Positions 1 to 8,965 of a DNA stretch of 56,549 nt are shown here, piece by piece; position 1 is the first letter of the stretch, and every line of letters starts with the position of its first letter. Below the pieces are notes generated by a model. The model did no database searches. It worked only from the letters and a program-made list of their open reading frames with translations, and was not told the DNA's origin. Source of the stretch: Chloroflexota bacterium (GTDB lineage Bacteria > Chloroflexota > Dehalococcoidia > Lucifugimonadales > UBA3495); the NCBI GenBank assembly GCA_022568195.1, contig JADFFS010000004.1, positions 1-56,549 of the forward strand. The letters are read 5' to 3'. A program made the position numbers and the translations under genes.

Positions 1-630
1 TTCTTCGAAGAGAACCTGTCGGCGTTGGTGGAGGATACGGGGGGCGTGGCAGTCTACCCCAGCGTGGTGTCCGATTCGGGTAGGCTGCACCATGCCGTGG
101 TAATCGCGGCTCACGAGTGGTTGCACCACTGGTTCTTTTTCCATTCTCTCGGGCAGCACTTCTGGGATAGCAGCGACATGACCACGTTGAACGAGACGGC
201 CGCCACCATAGGCGGGGAAGAAATCGGCGACCGGGCCTTCACCGCTATGACCGGAGAGACGGTGGTCCGGGATTCCAACGCGTCGGGACCCCAAGACCCG
301 GACGCCTTCGACTACGACAAGGCCATGCGCCAGACCAGAATGCGTACCGAGGAGCTGCTGGGCCAAGGCAAGATTTTGGAAGCTGAGGCTTACATGGAAG
401 AACGCCGCCAAACAATGGTGGCCAACGGGTTCTTGATTCGGAAAATCAACCAGGCCTTTTTCGCTTTTCACGGCTCCTACGCCGCTAACCCGGCGTCCAT
501 CAGCCCGATCAACGACCAGCTAAAGGTGCTACGCAACCGCAGCGCGTCTTTGGAAGAGTTCTTAAACACGGTCGCCGGTTTCGGCAGCTACCGGGAGTTC
601 CTGGACCACTTGGAGCTGGGCAGAGAATGA
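1..630 (+). CDS. putative zinc metallopeptidase, C-terminal part (5' end outside window)
   Basis: The frame is open from base 1, so the N-terminus is missing. The visible part has HEWLHHW, an HExxH zinc-binding and catalytic motif, followed about 30 residues later by NETAATIGGEEIG, whose glutamate could be the third zinc ligand of a gluzincin-type peptidase. The rest is helical and charged, with a FAFHGSYA segment and no membrane span. Members of this kind are annotated as aminopeptidase-like or hypothetical in Chloroflexota, from memory. The substrate is unknown. A hairpin with a T-run follows the stop. Confidence 0.55.
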   Translation, partial: FFEENLSALVEDTGGVAVYPSVVSDSGRLHHAVVIAAHEWLHHWFFFHSLGQHFWDSSDMTTLNETAATIGGEEIGDRAFTAMTGETVVRDSNASGPQDPDAFDYDKAMRQTRMRTEELLGQGKILEAEAYMEERRQTMVANGFLIRKINQAFFAFHGSYAANPASISPINDQLKVLRNRSASLEEFLNTVAGFGSYREFLDHLELGRE

Positions 631-748
631 CCGGTAGCGATCCGGCGGTCCGCCATGCGCGCCATGCTACCGGGGCTGGCCGACGGCGGGCGGACACGTG
701 CCTGGAAACCCAGGATTACTGGTAGTCTATTTGGGTACAGAGGCCATG

Positions 749-769
749 CCGGCGTTAACCGCCGGTTTT
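749..769 (+). terminator. rho-independent terminator
   Basis: Six-base-pair stem CCGGCG/CGCCGG with loop TTAAC, followed by TTTT. It lies after the peptidase gene and ends at the stop codon of the convergent nurA gene. Confidence 0.6.
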
Positions 770-1977
770 CACACCCACGGTGTCCGCTTGGAGCGTTCTT
801 TCTCTGAAGTGTAGGTGGGTAAGCCCTCTCGGTCCAGGATGTTGGACACGATTTGCTTGAATAGCTGGCGGTCGGCTCCGGTAATCACTGCTTGCTCATG
901 GGCTTCGGAGATGGCTACCGGGTAGCCCTGGCCCCGATGGCACTGGTCCAGTATCAGGCTATGGCTCAAGGCCAACAGCTTCTCATCGTTGGCCACCCAC
1001 TGAGGTATTTCAACCCGTGCGATTTCCTCTCCGGCGTGGAGGTAGAAGAAGCAGATTTGCTGGTCCCCGTAGCTCTCCCGGGGAACCGACGAGTTGGTGC
1101 GGTAAACAGCGGAACGCCAGCCGGGCTCCAGTATTCTTTGGAATAGGTCACGGTCGAGTAACTCGTTGGCCAGGTTGCATGGAGACAGCGCCGAGCGGCG
1201 GTTGCTGCAGGAACGGCGGCACCGTCCCACCTCGAAGGGGCATAGGCAGGTACGGGCGGCGTTGACGACCTCGGTGCTCCTGGGTAGCGACACGTATGCC
1301 GCCAGGCATAGTGGGCGCCGCTCGGCCATGTCCCGCATGCGGCTGAGGGCCACCAGAAGCCTGTCCTGAACCAGGGCTTCCTTGACGAAGGGGGGATAGG
1401 CCCGTCCGGAAAGTCCCCATAACACCAAAGAACCGTCCACCAGAGCCAGGATTGGCAGTTCGGCCGGGCAGTCTTCCACGGCTTGTACCAGGCGCTCCAG
1501 TTCGCGGACGGTGCGGTGAAGCCCCAGCAATGGCCCGGTTAGCGCTGCTTCCTGGGCCGGATTGTTGGGGTCGGTGAGGTACAGATCGCCGGAATCGTCG
1601 CTCACCTCAGGATGGCTGAAGAAGCTGGCGTCGGGCTGTGAGCCGTAGGTCAACGTGCAGCCGCCCAGATTCACCAGGTAGCAACTCAGCGGCAGATGCC
1701 GGTCCACGTCGATGTGGGAACCGTCGACAGCGGCGACGCACCAGTCCTGAGGGGGTGGCGCCGGGGCGTATTTACCCAGCAAGGTGTCTGTAACCTGGGC
1801 GGCCAGGAACGGGCGGTCGGGGTCGAAGGTGGTCTTCTCGGCGGCTGTTGCGGCGCTGACCTCGCTTGCCGCGTCCAGAAATGCCCTGAGGCGGTCTTCG
1901 CGGAGTTGCTGGCTCCGGCCCAGGTTTTGGCCGACCCGGTCCAACTGGAGCATGGTTTCGCCTAGGTCAAGAGGCAT
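769..1977 (-). CDS. nurA: NurA-domain nuclease
   Basis: NurA nucleases resect DNA ends, normally with the HerA translocase. This 402-residue protein has the two typical acidic strands, AAVDGS (residues 82-87) and LVDGSL (179-184). It also has the characteristic C-terminal stretch PVAISEAHEQAV followed by a lysine-containing helix. A cysteine-rich insert (C244, C246, C253, C257, C267) could bind a metal or Fe-S cluster; that is inference. The start ATG lies 6 bases after the selB stop, so the two are almost certainly cotranscribed. No herA is in the window. Family assignment is confident; nuclease activity is inferred. Confidence 0.8.
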   Translation of the reverse strand: MPLDLGETMLQLDRVGQNLGRSQQLREDRLRAFLDAASEVSAATAAEKTTFDPDRPFLAAQVTDTLLGKYAPAPPPQDWCVAAVDGSHIDVDRHLPLSCYLVNLGGCTLTYGSQPDASFFSHPEVSDDSGDLYLTDPNNPAQEAALTGPLLGLHRTVRELERLVQAVEDCPAELPILALVDGSLVLWGLSGRAYPPFVKEALVQDRLLVALSRMRDMAERRPLCLAAYVSLPRSTEVVNAARTCLCPFEVGRCRRSCSNRRSALSPCNLANELLDRDLFQRILEPGWRSAVYRTNSSVPRESYGDQQICFFYLHAGEEIARVEIPQWVANDEKLLALSHSLILDQCHRGQGYPVAISEAHEQAVITGADRQLFKQIVSNILDREGLPTYTSEKERSKRTPWV

Positions 1978-1983
1978 GGCTTT

Positions 1984-3849
1984 CTAGCGCAGTACCCGCT
2001 CATCGCCTACCCGCCGGGTTACGCGCTGTTGGTCCAAGTGCTCCAGCATTGGAAGTATGTATTTCCTGCTGGTATTGAACATGGTCCTGGCTTCCGCCAC
2101 CGTTATGCTGCCCTGGCTACGCAGATGCTCTACAATTCGGTCGGCCATCTCTTGGTAGGCGGAAGCAGCAAATACCACCGACTCGTTGACTTTGACCACC
2201 TTGCCCTCGTCGACCAGCACACCCAGCAACTCGGGGTCCAGCGGGCGATCGCTGGGTGGAGTGTAGGGGTCCTGCTCCAGGGCTTTGAGGTAAGCCTCAA
2301 CTTGTTGCTCCATCTGGGGCGTTAGCGAGACCTGATGGTCGGGCAGCCGCAAGTGAGGCCCATCTTCCACCAGGTAATCTTCCGCGGCCAAACGCTCTAC
2401 CACTCGGAGGTAAACGGGCTGAGACAAGCCGACGCGGCTGCGGATTTCCTGGGTGGGCGCTCCCCGGCGCAGTGGATACTGGTTGTGATAGGTCTGCAGG
2501 GCCACGAAAACGTTGCTTTTCAGGATGGTCCAGCCTTGCGTGGAATAGACCACCGCGGACTCGTCGGCGCCCAACTTGCCCAGTACGACCACTTCTTCCT
2601 GGCTTTCCAGCCGCCCAACGCGCTCCAAGACCTCCGGAACCGGCAGGTTGGACCGGCGGGAGAGGACCGTCAGATCGCACGGGCCCCACTGGTCGGCGAC
2701 GCTGAGCAAGATGTCTTCTCCGGTGCCTTCATCCAGGGTGGTCAACCGCTCAACCACGTCCGGCGAGAAGCGGCGGTGCCTCCGCCGTGGATTGGGGTCC
2801 ACCACCTGACCGCCCCCCAGAGTGTCTTCCGACGAGCGGATAACAAAGAAGTCCCCCTTGACCATGGGCAAGGGCTCGGCTAGAAGAATTTGCACCCACC
2901 CGTCGGCTCCGGCAGGTAGGCGGTCGGCATCCAATAGCCTTACGCGGGCGGTGGACTCGCTGGTGAAGATGTGAAAAGTGACGCCTTCGTTGTGGCGCAA
3001 AGGGTGGTTGGCGTTCTTGACCATCCGTAGGCGGGCGTCCAACCGCCGGGTCGGGCGCAGCCAGCCTGAGTTGGTCAGGATCTCCCCTCGTTTCACGTCG
3101 CTGCGAGCAACGCCCGATAGGTTGACTGCCAGGCGCACGCCCGGAGGAGTGTGGTCGATCTTGGTGTTGTGGCTCTGCAGTCCCCGGATGCGGGCACGCC
3201 GGCCCGAGTTGGTCAGCTCCACTTCTTGGCCCACCGCCAACGCGCCGTCGATCAACGTTCCGGTGACCACCGTACCGAACCCGGAAATGGAAAAGCAACG
3301 GTCGATGGGTAGTCGGGGGCGGCCCAGGTCCCGGCGGGCTTCCGTGTGGTCCAATACCTGATCCAGGGTCGATCTTAACTCGTCCAGTCCGTCCCCGGTG
3401 TAGGCGGATACTCCCACCATGGGACAGCCTTGGAAAGAGGTGCCCTCCACAACGTCCTCAACCTCCGCCTTGACCAATTCCACCATCTCATCATCGACTG
3501 TGTCGGTTTTCGTAATGACTACCAGCCCTCGACGGATTTGCAGGATATCCAGGATTGCCAGGTGCTCCCTGGTCTGAGGCATGACGCTTTCGTCGGCCGC
3601 TACGATCAGCATGGCAAGGTCTATAGCGCCGACTCCGGCCAGCATGTTCTTGATAAACCGTTCGTGTCCCGGGACGTCGACAATGCTGACCTCGCGTCCG
3701 CTGGGCAAGGTCATCCAGGCAAAGCCCAGATCAACCGTCATTTCCCGTTCGATTTCTTCGGGCAATCGGTCTGGGTCGATGCCGGTAAGGGCCTTGACCA
3801 AGGTGGATTTACCGTGGTCGACGTGGCCGGCGGTCCCGATGACGTACAT
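1984..3849 (-). CDS. selB: selenocysteine-specific elongation factor SelB
   Basis: SelB is the EF-Tu-like GTPase that delivers Sec-tRNA(Sec) to UGA codons followed by a SECIS hairpin. The protein starts [16 protein letters not shown]; an ATG further upstream would add 38 residues of unlikely sequence, and AGGAAGG precedes this ATG. The P-loop is at residues 8-15, DVPGH at 58-62 and TKTD at 113-116, followed by two beta-barrel domains. The C-terminal winged helices end with [16 protein letters not shown] and [10 protein letters not shown], the hallmark of the SelB RNA-binding domain. Length 621 is normal. It implies the genome decodes UGA as selenocysteine; selA, selD and selC are not in this window. 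nurA follows 6 bases downstream. Confidence 0.95.
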   Translation of the reverse strand: MYVIGTAGHVDHGKSTLVKALTGIDPDRLPEEIEREMTVDLGFAWMTLPSGREVSIVDVPGHERFIKNMLAGVGAIDLAMLIVAADESVMPQTREHLAILDILQIRRGLVVITKTDTVDDEMVELVKAEVEDVVEGTSFQGCPMVGVSAYTGDGLDELRSTLDQVLDHTEARRDLGRPRLPIDRCFSISGFGTVVTGTLIDGALAVGQEVELTNSGRRARIRGLQSHNTKIDHTPPGVRLAVNLSGVARSDVKRGEILTNSGWLRPTRRLDARLRMVKNANHPLRHNEGVTFHIFTSESTARVRLLDADRLPAGADGWVQILLAEPLPMVKGDFFVIRSSEDTLGGGQVVDPNPRRRHRRFSPDVVERLTTLDEGTGEDILLSVADQWGPCDLTVLSRRSNLPVPEVLERVGRLESQEEVVVLGKLGADESAVVYSTQGWTILKSNVFVALQTYHNQYPLRRGAPTQEIRSRVGLSQPVYLRVVERLAAEDYLVEDGPHLRLPDHQVSLTPQMEQQVEAYLKALEQDPYTPPSDRPLDPELLGVLVDEGKVVKVNESVVFAASAYQEMADRIVEHLRSQGSITVAEARTMFNTSRKYILPMLEHLDQQRVTRRVGDERVLR

Positions 3850-4020
3850 AGGTGGCCTTCCTGAGGGGATCTGGATACTAGGATAGCATCCGGGGCAACA
3901 GGGTGAAAGGTACGTTTGGCTGGCCACAGACCGGTGAGATAGGCCAACCTGGAATAGCGCCACCGGAGAGTGAGTTCAGGATACGGCCGGATATGATCGG
4001 CAGTTTACAGCGTAAATTGC

Positions 4021-4051
4021 TTGTTTTGGACCGGCACCCTGTGGCTATAAT
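4021..4051 (+). promoter_or_regulatory. possible sigma-70 promoter of the TPR lipoprotein gene
   Basis: A perfect -10 box TATAAT lies at 4046-4051, 48 bases before the start codon. The best -35 candidates (TTGTTT at 4021, TTGGAC at 4025) give spacers of 19 or 15, so only the -10 is convincing. Confidence 0.35.
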
Positions 4052-4099
4052 GGATGCATGGCCATCTATGGTCGGCATTTGGGAGTCGGCTAATCCCCC

Positions 4100-5398
4100 A
4101 TGAAACTACTTCTATTGCTGGTCGTGTTGCTGGGCGTAGCCTGTGCTGGTGAAACCCAGGCTACACCCATTCCCCGGGCCTCAAACTATCAGGTACCGCT
4201 CGTACTACCAAATGCTCCCGGTCTCTCAATGGCCCAGGGACGCTTCGACTCCGCAGTCAGATTGCAGCAACAGGGAAAACTCCAGGAAGCCATCGCAGAG
4301 TACACCGCGGCAATAAGCCTCGACCCCAGCTTGGCCCAGGCCTACAACAACCGGGGCGCCGTCTACATGGACATGGGACAGCCCGAAACAGCCATTTTGG
4401 ATTACAATCAGGCCATCAGCCTCGATCCCACATTGGCCCAAGCCTACAGCAACCGGGGCAAGGCTTATTACGACCAGGGTGACCTGCAGAATGCTCTCTC
4501 AGAATATGATGAGGCACTGCGCCTCGATCCACGACTCGTATTCGGTTACCTTAACCGGGGCGCCGTTTACCGCAAACTGGGGAAACCGGAAAAAGCCATC
4601 CAGGATCTGGACGAGGCCATCCGCTTGGACCCCCGCTTGCCTGCGGCCTACGCCAACCGAAGTAACGCCTACAGGGACCTGGGCAAGACTGAGGATGCGA
4701 TTCTGGACTTGGACGAGGCCATAAAGCTGGACCAGACGGTGACCGCCAACTTCTTGAACCGGGGATACCTATACGATGACAGCAAACGGTACAAGGAGGC
4801 CGTCCTAGATTACAGTGAAGCAATTCGCTTGTCTCCCCAGCTCGTGGACGCCTACCTCAGGCGTGGCGCGGTGTATGGAATAATGGGCGAGACGGATAAG
4901 GCAATCTCGGATTTGGACCGGGCTATACGCTTGAACCCCGATATCGCCGTGGCCTACAGCAACCGGGGCGCGGCCTATAACGACCTGGGTCAGCCGGAGA
5001 AGGCTATTGAAGACTTGGATCAAGCCATTCGTCTCGATCCCGAGGACGCCACATTTTACAGTAACCGGGGACGGGCATACAGCCGGCTGGAGATGCCCGA
5101 GAAAGCCATCAAAGACCTGGACGAGGCCATTCGTCTGGACCCGCTGCTGTCCTTGGCCTACGGAGACAGAGGCAACGCTTACAAACTCCTGGGCGAGTTT
5201 GAACGGGCGATCCAAGACTATGACGAAGCAATCCACCTAGACTCCGGATTTGCCTCTGCGTTCGCCAACCGGGCGATCGCCCTCGCTGAACTTGGCGAGG
5301 ACGCCAAGACCTCCGATGATATCGAAAAAGCGGTGCTGTTTGGATTCCCGCGAGAAGCCCTGGAGGCGGCGGTCAGGCGGACACGAGGCAAGAAGTAG
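4100..5398 (+). CDS. TPR-repeat lipoprotein
   Basis: The N-terminus is a lipoprotein signal: MKLLLLLVVLLGVAC, with lipobox LGVAC and cysteine 15 as the lipidation site. It would be exported and anchored to the outer face of the membrane. From about residue 48 to 415 the protein is a run of roughly eleven 34-residue tetratricopeptide repeats with the pattern AYxNRGxxYxxLGxxxxAIxDLDxAIxLDP, so it is a protein-protein interaction scaffold. The repeats are similar at DNA level, consistent with tandem duplication. No catalytic domain is seen and the partner is unknown. It is divergent from selB. Confidence 0.85.
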   Translation: MKLLLLLVVLLGVACAGETQATPIPRASNYQVPLVLPNAPGLSMAQGRFDSAVRLQQQGKLQEAIAEYTAAISLDPSLAQAYNNRGAVYMDMGQPETAILDYNQAISLDPTLAQAYSNRGKAYYDQGDLQNALSEYDEALRLDPRLVFGYLNRGAVYRKLGKPEKAIQDLDEAIRLDPRLPAAYANRSNAYRDLGKTEDAILDLDEAIKLDQTVTANFLNRGYLYDDSKRYKEAVLDYSEAIRLSPQLVDAYLRRGAVYGIMGETDKAISDLDRAIRLNPDIAVAYSNRGAAYNDLGQPEKAIEDLDQAIRLDPEDATFYSNRGRAYSRLEMPEKAIKDLDEAIRLDPLLSLAYGDRGNAYKLLGEFERAIQDYDEAIHLDSGFASAFANRAIALAELGEDAKTSDDIEKAVLFGFPREALEAAVRRTRGKK

Positions 5399-5463
5399 GC
5401 TGCGCGGGTACCCTCGGGTCATTTCGATGCGGTTAGTGGCCCACATGAGGGACAGGGGGTTCA

Positions 5464-6690
5464 TTACACAAAGCGAGTGAACACTTGATTGGCGATCAGG
5501 TAGGCGGAACTGGCCAGGCGCAGGTTGTAGCCGTGTTGTTGCAGCAGTCCCAGCTCTATGAGGTCCTTGATCTCCTCCCGGTATTTCTCTGCCAGGTCTG
5601 TGCCGACGCTGGCTGAGGCCTGCTGCAGGTCCATGCCATCGAGCAAGCGCAACTGGAGAAACATGGTTTCGGCACATGCTGTGTCCGGGTCGATGTATTC
5701 CTGGTTGGCCACGGGAAATACGGCCTGCAATAGCTGGTCGTCCAGCCTATCGAAGGGCTCAGGACCGCTTTCATTCCATCGCTTCACCGCGGCGATGTAG
5801 GCGACCGGGGAATCGACCCCCCAGAACCGAAAGCTACCCAGGCGGGAATGGGCGCCCGGTCCCACACCCAAATAGGGCAGGTTCAGCCAGTAGACCATGT
5901 TGTGGCGGCAGTCCAGCCCGGGTAGCGCCCAGTTGGATATTTCGTAATGCCGGTAACCGGCGTCGCCCAACAACCGGCGGGCGCCCTGGTACATGTCGGC
6001 AGCCAAGTCCGGGTCGGGCTCTGGATATTTTCCTTGTTGCACCCAGCGATGGAGGGGTGTGCCTTCTTCCAACGTGAGACAATAAAGGGAAATGTGGCTC
6101 GGACACGAGCCTAATAAACGTTGCAGTGTGGTTTCCCATTGGGTCAGGGTCTGTCCGGGCAAGCCGTACATGAGGTCCAGGTTTACGTTGGAGAAACCAG
6201 CTTCCTGCGCAGTCTGGAATGCACATATTGCCTGTTCGGCGTTGTGGCGCCGGCCCAGCAGGGCCAAAAGACCATCGTCGAGGCTCTGCACGCCGATGCT
6301 CAACCGGTTGACGCCATGGGCTATGAGCCTGCGGCATGCCTCCAGGTCCAAGTCACCGGGGTTGGCTTCCACAGTGATTTCCGCATCTGGGTTTAGGTTG
6401 AACGCCCCGCGAATGGTCTCCAACATACGGTCGATGGAGCCGGCAGGCAGGTAGGAAGGCGTGCCCCCGCCGAAGAACACCGTGTTGACCAAGGGTCGCT
6501 GCAAGACGTGGCCCCAGAGCTGGAGCTCCGTGGTCAAGGCATCCAGGTAGGGACCTATCAGGTGCTCGATACCCTGGTAGGTGTTGAAGTCGCAGTAGGG
6601 GCACTTGGTCTTGCAGAAGGGGACGTGAACGTAAAGAGACAGTCCGGAGCCAGGGACAACCGACGTGGCGGGTTTCAGGTCGGACTGCAA
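5464..6690 (-). CDS. hemW: HemW-like radical SAM protein
   Basis: HemW is a heme chaperone of the radical SAM superfamily, often annotated as oxygen-independent coproporphyrinogen oxidase. The N-terminus reads LYVHVPFCKTKCPYCDF, with the CxxxCxxC cluster ligands at C26, C30 and C33, then FFGGGTPS, EANPGDLD and LSIGVQSLDD. The motif CRHNMVYW is the HemW HNxxYW signature. Length 408 is normal. The start appears to be TTG at 6690, with no strong ribosome site. The upstream DUF1232 gene ends 4 bases before it, so the pair is an operon. Confidence 0.87.
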   Translation of the reverse strand: MQSDLKPATSVVPGSGLSLYVHVPFCKTKCPYCDFNTYQGIEHLIGPYLDALTTELQLWGHVLQRPLVNTVFFGGGTPSYLPAGSIDRMLETIRGAFNLNPDAEITVEANPGDLDLEACRRLIAHGVNRLSIGVQSLDDGLLALLGRRHNAEQAICAFQTAQEAGFSNVNLDLMYGLPGQTLTQWETTLQRLLGSCPSHISLYCLTLEEGTPLHRWVQQGKYPEPDPDLAADMYQGARRLLGDAGYRHYEISNWALPGLDCRHNMVYWLNLPYLGVGPGAHSRLGSFRFWGVDSPVAYIAAVKRWNESGPEPFDRLDDQLLQAVFPVANQEYIDPDTACAETMFLQLRLLDGMDLQQASASVGTDLAEKYREEIKDLIELGLLQQHGYNLRLASSAYLIANQVFTRFV

Positions 6691-6694
6691 AACC

Positions 6695-7066
6695 CTATTC
6701 GTCGTCTATCAGATGGGAGGTGCCGTCGACCACCTTGGACGGGTCTTTCTCTTGGGGCCGGTCTGGATTGGGGCTGGCGCCGGAGAGCTCATTGACAACG
6801 TGCTTGGGAGCCAGCTTCATCAACAGGAGCACGGCCATTCCGAGAACGATCAGGTCGTCAAACCGGCCCAGCAAGCCGATATTGTCGGGAAGCAGGTCCA
6901 GAGGAGACAAAGCGTACAGAACTGCCAGTGGTACCAGGGCTCGTAAAGGTAAGGCGACCCGTTTGTCGAAGGTCAGTCGCCACACCAGGCGCAGGAAACG
7001 AATGGCCCGAGGCAGGAACCGGGGCGCCAGATAGAACAACAGGGGCATAGCCAGGCGGTATAACAT
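6695..7066 (-). CDS. DUF1232 (YkvA-like) membrane protein
   Basis: The ATG at 7066 starts MLYRLAMPLLFYL. A longer frame from 7183 adds 39 residues that do not look coding. The core, ALVPLAVLYALSPLDLLPD followed by GRFDDLIVLGMAVLLL, is the DUF1232 signature: a short double membrane hairpin with an SPxDLxPD motif. The function of the family is unknown. The tail is charged and soluble (123 residues in all). hemW starts 4 bases downstream. Confidence 0.75.
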   Translation of the reverse strand: MLYRLAMPLLFYLAPRFLPRAIRFLRLVWRLTFDKRVALPLRALVPLAVLYALSPLDLLPDNIGLLGRFDDLIVLGMAVLLLMKLAPKHVVNELSGASPNPDRPQEKDPSKVVDGTSHLIDDE

Positions 7067-7298
7067 GATCTCTGCTCGTACTCGTCTACCCGTACACTTA
7101 ATTATAGACCATGTGACGAGCACATGAAAGCTGCGAGAATGTTCAGACAGCCATGCCGGAAGGCTGGCTGCACCCACAGCCACCTGTCCACCATGGGCTT
7201 GCCGGGTGCTTGCCAGGAAGCTACTTGTTTGGTAAGAGCGTAGATATAAGAGTAAGCCAATTGGGGGCCCCGGCTGGGAGGATCAGGCGCAGTTGCTC

Positions 7299-7326
7299 TT
7301 GTGTGAAACACCGGATACGTTATACT
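7299..7326 (+). promoter_or_regulatory. candidate promoter in the 369-bp gap before the AAA+ gene
   Basis: TTGTGT at 7299-7304, a 16-base spacer and TATACT at 7321-7326. It lies about 110 bases before the AAA+ start codon at 7436, where GGAG stands 8 bases upstream. Nothing else was recognised in the gap 7067-7435. Confidence 0.4.
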
Positions 7327-7435
7327 GGAGCGGCGTCCAAGGGACCCAGGGTCTTCGTTTCTCGCCGTCTTCGGCGCCTCTGCTACTACCAGAACCCCGG
7401 GGGTTGGCGTCCTATCCACCAACGGAGCATTAAGA

Positions 7436-8836
7436 ATGACCTCTGCCACCCAGGCCAAGACCATCGCGGAGCTGCGGGCCAACAATTACCAAGTCATTCC
7501 GGTGCGCGAGGAGATGCGCAACAACCTGATAGCTCAAATCAGGGCGGAGCAGATCGTTTTCCCAGGAATTATCGGGTTTGATGAAACAGTGATTCCTCAA
7601 TTGGAGAATGCCATCCTGGCGGGGCAGGACGTAATCCTGTTGGGTGAACGGGGCCAGGCCAAATCCCGGATCATCCGCAGTTTGGTTAACCTGTTGGATG
7701 AGGCTATCCCGAAAATCGCCGGATGCGAAATCAACGACAATCCGTACAAGCCAATCTGCCGGGTCTGCCGGGATAAGGTGGCGGAGCAAGGCGACGAAAC
7801 CGAGATTGAATGGCTTTTCAGGGAGGACCGGTATTCCGAGAAGCTGGCGACCCCAGACATCTCCATTGCGGACCTTATTGGAGAGATAGACCCCATCAAA
7901 GTGGCCGAAGGCCACTATCTGTCCGATGAATTGGTGATCCATTACGGCTTGATTCCCCGCACCAACCGGGGTATTTTCTGCATCAACGAATTGCCTGACT
8001 TGGCGGAGCGCATACAGGTAGGTATGTTCAACCTGATGGAGGAGCGGGACGTTCAGATCAAGGGCTACCGCATTCGCTTGCCCTTGGATGTATACGTTGT
8101 GTCCACCGCCAACCCAGAGGACTATACCAACCGAGGCCGCATCGTCACACCGCTGAAAGACCGCTACGGCTCCCAGATCCACACCCACTATCCCAAGAAG
8201 ATAGAGGATGAGATCGCCATCATGGAGCAGGAGCGCACGCGGTTTCCCGATGAGGAAAACCTTGTGGTGCCCAACTACATCAAAGAAATCCTGGCTGAGA
8301 TAACCATCCAGGCTCGGCAGAGCAGCGAAATCAATCAGCGGTCCGGCGTCAGTGTTCGTGTTTCCATCTCCAACTACGAGACGCTGCTGGGCAATGCGCT
8401 ACGCCGGGCCATTCGCCATGGAGACACATGGACCTGCCCTCGGACCAGCGACCTGTCCTATATAGTGGCTTCATTTGCCGGAAAAATCGAGTTGGAGACC
8501 TTCGAAGAGGGACGAGAATCCCGGGTAACCGACGACCTGACCCGTCGAGCGGTATTGCGGATCTTCGATGGATATTTCGACGTGAACGACCTGGAGACGG
8601 TGGTAACAGCCTTCGACTTGGGTCAAACTGCCGAGACCGGCAACGAGAAACTCGCCAGCGAGTATCCGGCCTTGATAGCGCAAGTGGACGGACTGGCGGC
8701 CGCAGTGAAGCACCTCACCGACGACCAGCGCCCCGAGGTGTTGGCGTCCGCGGTGGAGTTTGTCTTGGAGGGCCTGCACCTGAACCGCAGGCTCAACTGC
8801 GAACGCACCCCGGCGGGGTCCCTGTACCGCCGGTAG
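7436..8836 (+). CDS. magnesium-chelatase/MoxR-like AAA+ ATPase
   Basis: This 466-residue protein has a Walker A of the form GERGQAKS (residues 70-77) and a Walker B-like segment GIFCINELPDL (179-189). After these comes the chelatase-type sensor stretch VVSTANPEDYTNRGRI, and an all-helical C-terminal part. It matches the ChlI/BchD-type AAA+ group rather than sigma-54 activators. An insert carries C97, C108 and C111 (PICRVC), which could bind zinc. The usual partner, a VWA-domain protein, is not adjacent; the only VWA gene in the window (16.2 kb) already pairs with its own MoxR. The substrate is unknown. Confidence 0.75.
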   Translation: MTSATQAKTIAELRANNYQVIPVREEMRNNLIAQIRAEQIVFPGIIGFDETVIPQLENAILAGQDVILLGERGQAKSRIIRSLVNLLDEAIPKIAGCEINDNPYKPICRVCRDKVAEQGDETEIEWLFREDRYSEKLATPDISIADLIGEIDPIKVAEGHYLSDELVIHYGLIPRTNRGIFCINELPDLAERIQVGMFNLMEERDVQIKGYRIRLPLDVYVVSTANPEDYTNRGRIVTPLKDRYGSQIHTHYPKKIEDEIAIMEQERTRFPDEENLVVPNYIKEILAEITIQARQSSEINQRSGVSVRVSISNYETLLGNALRRAIRHGDTWTCPRTSDLSYIVASFAGKIELETFEEGRESRVTDDLTRRAVLRIFDGYFDVNDLETVVTAFDLGQTAETGNEKLASEYPALIAQVDGLAAAVKHLTDDQRPEVLASAVEFVLEGLHLNRRLNCERTPAGSLYRR

Positions 8837-8896
8837 TACCCGAGCTGCGAGGGCACAGCCGGGACCTGCCATGTCCGAACCCCTGACACCCTCCCC

Positions 8897-8925
8897 TTGA
8901 CCATTAGCGCGGCCGCATCTAATAT
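8897..8925 (+). promoter_or_regulatory. sigma-70-type promoter of the radical SAM gene
   Basis: TTGACC (8897-8902), an exact 17-base spacer and TAATAT (8920-8925). It is 40 bases before the ATG at 8966. Confidence 0.6.
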
Positions 8926-8965
8926 TAGAACATAAGTGCTGAAATCTTGTGTTCTGGGAGTTAGT

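Noticed and set aside
3850-4099. tRNA-Sec (selC) next to selB
   Set aside because: No cloverleaf-like arm pattern or GTTCGA-type loop was found here or in other gaps by eye.
4240-5380. Regular repeats in the TPR gene as a CRISPR array or satellite
   Set aside because: They are 102-bp coding repeats that translate to TPR units without spacers.
7430-8188. 252-codon minus-strand frame opposite the AAA+ gene
   Set aside because: Antisense shadow, no domain.
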